This document shows, piece after piece, positions 59,851-64,000 of a DNA stretch of 64,000 nt. Each line of letters starts with the position of its first letter. Within the stretch, counting starts at the first letter, position 1. Both the position numbers and the translations under genes were made by a program. The stretch is from Sitta carolinensis. Taxonomy: Eukaryota; Chordata; Aves; Passeriformes; Sittidae. Under the pieces are notes generated by a model. The model searched no databases. It was given only the letters and a program-made list of their open reading frames with translations, and was not told the origin of the DNA. The DNA lies in NCBI GenBank assembly GCA_032173965.1, contig JAVUNC010000006.1, positions 35,931,870 through 35,995,869 of the forward strand. Direction: 5' to 3'.

Positions 59851-62800
59851 GCAAGATGGGTTCTGAAGGAAATGTACAGTGGGCAGGATGTTCCTGAAGG
59901 CTCACTGGATTGGATTATAGCACACTGCCAATAAAACCCTGACACAACTGACAATTTTTCAGTCGTTGGTCTGGGGAAACTGAGACAACTTGGATGCCTA
60001 TGGTAGCCTAAAATCTTTCTACATAATTTTTTCAGTGAAATGAGTAGAATCAAATTAAGATGAAATAAGGAGCACTGAAAAAAACTACTCCACTATATCC
60101 AGTTGTCCTTTTCTAGCTTGAAGACAAACACAAACAAGGAGGATTTTTTTAATCTGTAATGGGCTGAGAGTAAGGTCTTGCTTGAAGAACATAGTTTTTT
60201 ACTTCTTTAAATTTTTTTCAGACTTCGTCATAATTGCCATCAGCTTCATAAAGGAAATCATATTGTTATATTGATTAACAGTGGTTGCATTTTCCAATTA
60301 TTTCTATAATGAGTTTAGTGGCAATGACCCAGAAAATGGACAAAGACCTCACATTAGATTAATGTTGATTTAATGTAAATTGTTAATTTTTTCCCTTCTC
60401 CCCAGCAGATGATGATGATAGATCCCCACTGTTAATTAATCAAAACCTCTCAAAATAGAGTTCACCAGGTGGAAATAATTAGCAGTTAATTGTCTCCTGT
60501 TTATTACTCTTCAGAGACGTAAACAACAGCCTGGTTTTATTTGACAGCATTTACTAAAAAACCTTTAATAAATAAATTAGTGGCACAAATGTTGTAGTTG
60601 TGGAATGAATACTTGTGGTTGTGCATTTGCTTTATGAGACCATTCAATGTACAAAGAGCAATTGTCCCTCCAGAAAAGCAACATTTCAGCAGGTACAAAC
60701 ATTTGTCATTTGTTTCATATGCAAAATTTATTTTTGCTTGTGGTTTCTTGACTGGATAGTTAAGTGGCAGAAAAACGAGCAGAGTGTGTTAATGTGGAGT
60801 CACACATGAGGAGGCTTTTTCTTGTTTGCACTTTGATGGCTACAGAGGTTTTGTGGTTTAGAAAAAAACATGCTCTACTCAATCAGAGTAGGAATTTATT
60901 AACAGATGGATTGTTATCATGATGGCAATGGTGATAATGGTGATTATTCTTTTTTAGAATTAGTGGTCAAATGTTGGCTAAGGTGCCCAAATCCTGTTAT
61001 GAATTTACATCCACAAATTAGGCACCTTACCCAATTCAGAGGAATCTTTAGAATCCAGATTGTTGTTATACTTAAAATAAAATATATTAGTCATCAGATT
61101 AATAAAAGAAGTTGTTGGTAAGCTCTCTTTTTAAAAACAAAGAAGAGAGAGAAATTAACAAAAATATTAGAGTAAGATTAAGATAATCAGCAATCATCAA
61201 TCTGCAGTTTATTTTAAAAGAGTGCTGCTCTTTAAAGCTACTTATTGAGACCCATTCCCCTTAAAGCTTGGTTTGATCCTCAGATGAAATCTGGTTGTGG
61301 CTTCTGGTCAGGCTATAGCCAGTTTTTAAATTCAAAATCTGTGTTACCAAACTTTTTTTCCAGGCAGGGACTCCTTTATTGATCTCATGACTGATGGCCA
61401 TAGAGTAAAAAAACCAATATTGTTTCATTTCCACTGTGCTGCTATTTCACAGACAGTAATTCAGTTTTTCCATTTTCTACAACAAACTATGATTTCTAAA
61501 ACACGAATGTGAAAACTCATGAAGAATTAAACTTTGGCAATTTTACTGCAAGTAGTATGGATCTTTCTGCTTGATTTTTCCTATTGTTCATGAATTCTAT
61601 GAATTTAATAATAGTAATAATAATAAAAAGATATATATTTTGCATGTTGTGTATGCAACTTAGTAGAAAAGTTTCCAGTTCTGCAAATTCTGTCATATCC
61701 TTGCCATGTAGAGAAAGCAGTTGATATTAACAGGAAAATGCAATCAAACTTTAAAATATTTCTTAATTTCTGTTTTTAAGCTGTCACATTTCATTCAGAA
61801 AATGCATTGTTTTCTGGAATGTCTTGCAGTCAAATAGCTGCCTGGTGCAGACATCATTTTCTATCAAATATCATTTGATAAGGTTCATTGACTTATTTCT
61901 CTTTTCAGTATGACAATTTAATATTGATTTCATTTTCACTTATAAAGAAAAAACCCACGCACTTGTGTTTTCTTTATCAAACCTTACGGTAAAAACAAAA
62001 CTATATACTTCAGCTACCACTTCAAGAACTCAATTTTCATGTGCTGATAAGCTAGTGTCAGGGCTAGGTTAGCATTCTGTAGGAGGAAGATTTAAACTGC
62101 TTTGCCCTTCTGGATGAAGGCAGTCAACTTTTGGCTCAATATTAATCTAGAAAATTAGAAACACTATGGCCTACCCTAAACATATTCTTTTCTATAATAA
62201 TTCTTGTTCACTGTTCAAATTGGAGTTTTTCTGCGATTTTGTCTGTCAGGACAAATTTTATTGAACTTTATCTTCCGTTTATGCCATTCATTATTTTGAG
62301 AAGATCTTTGAAAAAAATCTCCTTTCATTAAGAAAGAATATATTTATCTATTGAAAAGTCCATAGTTCTTCCATTTAGGTGGGGTAACATTCTAGAAATA
62401 GATCAGTCTGAATTCCCTAAAATTAATTGTTATTTTTTTCTTGAAATTAAAAAATTGCATTATTTTTAGCTTTACAATTTTCAAAAAAGGCCATTTAACA
62501 CCATTTTCTTTGAATTTCTCTTTATTACTTTAGAATGTCCTGGCTGTGATCATGTATTAATAGTACATGTAGCTACAGGACTGTTTTGTTAATGTAATGA
62601 TTTAAATAGGAGGGAGTGACAGCTGATTGCCTTGTTTTTATATATGTGTGTGCTTTGGTACACTCCTACAAACTCCCACACACAGGCTCATACACTCACA
62701 CACACACATGTAAACTGCTAGGTTAGGCTTTAAGGTTACAATTTCATCTCTAGGTTTGTGTTCAAAGTCGAAGATAATCAGTCCCCTTATATTGAAATTA

Positions 62801-63739
62801 GAGTGTGAAACCCCTGCAGTAGTTCAATTTATTTTCCTGCCCAAATTTAACATAGATAATACTGAAATATATATCAAAAGCTGTTTTAAAAAGCATGACT
62901 GGTGTCTAAGTGGTACAGGTATATATATTATTCCCTGTAATGGCATTCCATATCATAATTTAATAATAAGATCACTCCAGGTTTATTATTTGCTCCTTGA
63001 TTTTTCTTTCTCTCATTTTATGCTTTCATCAATCTAAGCTACAGAGGAGGAACAGAACACCCATGTGGATTTGCAAGTTTTTTTGGATTATACCAGAACA
63101 TGTAATATTCAAATGGCTTTTTTTCAGCCTTAGAATTACAGACCTTGAAATTGGAACTGATTTTACGCTTTCCTAAAATAATATTTTTATGAGGAAATTG
63201 GAAGAGCACTACTCAATGGGAGAAGAGGGAAAATTGACCTGGCTGCTGCTACAGCGGGGTTTGAAGTTTTGCTTGGAAAATAAAGGAGAGCTTTACTGCA
63301 AACCTCCACAAAGGGAGTTTTATTCTGAAGAACTCATTCTTCTGACCTTCCTTCTTGCCTGTTTTCTCCTCCCCTTCTACTAAACAGGAAAAAAAGAGGC
63401 TTACATTTTTTAGGGATAAAGCTGACCAGTTTTAAACATTGGCATTGACATTAGCTGAATAAATGGAAACCTTTTCCTTTTATATGCACACTAATAACAT
63501 AAAACATTTTATATGGAGATTTCTGAAACTTGCAGAGGTGATAGGTAATGTATTCCATACTTAGTAGGTAAGGAATTGAAACAAAGCACCAAGGTTAGTC
63601 TACATGTTAATAACAGTCTGTACCCTTACACTTCTCATCTATCAGGCAGTGTGCGGGAAAGGGCAGATAGGTTATCCCAGAATATTGGCCAGGGAAGATT
63701 CTGTATGAGCCATTGATTGCATGTTATTCTGTTTCATAT
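59851..63739. other. AT-rich sequence, no recognised gene
   Basis: No gene is recognised; the longest frame is 93 codons (62756-63037, plus). The stretch 60400-60600 is dense in TAATTA-type homeodomain core motifs plus a CAGGTG E-box (about 60466-60471), which might mark a conserved enhancer. Simple repeats: AAT/ATAATA near 61606-61625 and a TG/CA-rich microsatellite region at 62640-62710. Confidence 0.55.
62640..62710. repeat. Degenerate TG/CA microsatellite region
   Basis: TATATATGTGTGTGC is followed some 25 bases later by an interrupted CA-rich stretch ending CTCACACACACACATG. The two arms are roughly complementary and might fold back. Confidence 0.7.
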
Positions 63740-63846
63740 AAAAAAACTAAAAAAACCAAAAAAACCCACCCACACCACAACAAACACAAAAGAAAAAGCC
63801 CCCCCCCAAAAAAAACAAAAAAACAAAAACCAAAAAACCAAAAACA
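63740..63846. repeat. A/C-rich low-complexity tract
   Basis: Runs of A broken by C singles, pairs and triplets, with one run of nine C (63800-63808). No fixed period. The rest of the window (63847-64000) shows nothing recognisable. Confidence 0.88.
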
Positions 63847-64000
63847 TAAAAATGGCACAACTAGTGAAATTTCTTGTCAGTGTAAAGGGTTCAAGACCAT
63901 CTGCCAGCCTCTGTCAGCTTTGCATTTCAAAAGACCAAGATTTCACTGTTGCATCATTTTTGGAAATTGGAAAACAAATGCTGACTTCTATGAAGTTAAG

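Overview
The window looks like bird nuclear DNA, probably a songbird, from an AT-rich, gene-poor stretch: a gene desert or the inside of a very large intron. The evidence is the repeat content. There are several 3' ends of CR1 LINEs with the bird-type tail, at least two LTR fragments of the avian ERV type that starts TGTCxTGG, one ancient MIR-type SINE relic, few other interspersed repeats, and two very GC-rich minisatellite islands set in AT-rich sequence. The bird call is firm from the CR1 and LTR sequences; the songbird call is inference.

I recognise no intact protein-coding gene, rRNA, tRNA or CRISPR array. The longest AT-rich reading frames are about 95 to 145 codons, match no family I know, and often overlap one another on both strands, which is what chance gives. 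The longer frames (about 160 to 300 codons) all lie inside the two GC-rich tandem arrays and are artefacts of stop-poor repeats.

Layout: 1-7639 plain AT-rich sequence; 7640-8345 GC island built on an approximately 41-bp minisatellite; 12.7 kb CR1 (+); 13.1 kb a possible and 17.9-18.06 kb a clear MIR relic; 25.4-25.7 kb CR1 (-); 29.0-29.2 kb CR1 tail (+); 29.56-29.96 kb LTR (+); 34.85-34.98 kb CR1 tail (+); 35.565-36.098 kb near-complete solo LTR (+) with an imperfect 5-bp target duplication; 37.66-38.06 kb possible LTR or retroposed 3' end (-), next to a coding-like tract on the same strand (38.07-38.98 kb); 41.3 kb CR1 tail (+); 48.0-48.1 kb poly(A) run and LTR-edge fragment; 52.08-53.52 kb composite island with promoter motifs on the minus strand, three adjacent hairpins and an approximately 0.5-kb C-rich/G-rich minisatellite; 58.2 kb run of 43 T; 59.8 kb CR1 (-); 63.7-63.85 kb A/C-rich simple sequence.

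There are no genes here to join into a pathway. The items most worth a second look are the 52-53.5 kb island, the 7.7-8.3 kb minisatellite and the coding-like tract at 38.07-38.98 kb. I found nothing that can honestly be called a new biological system.
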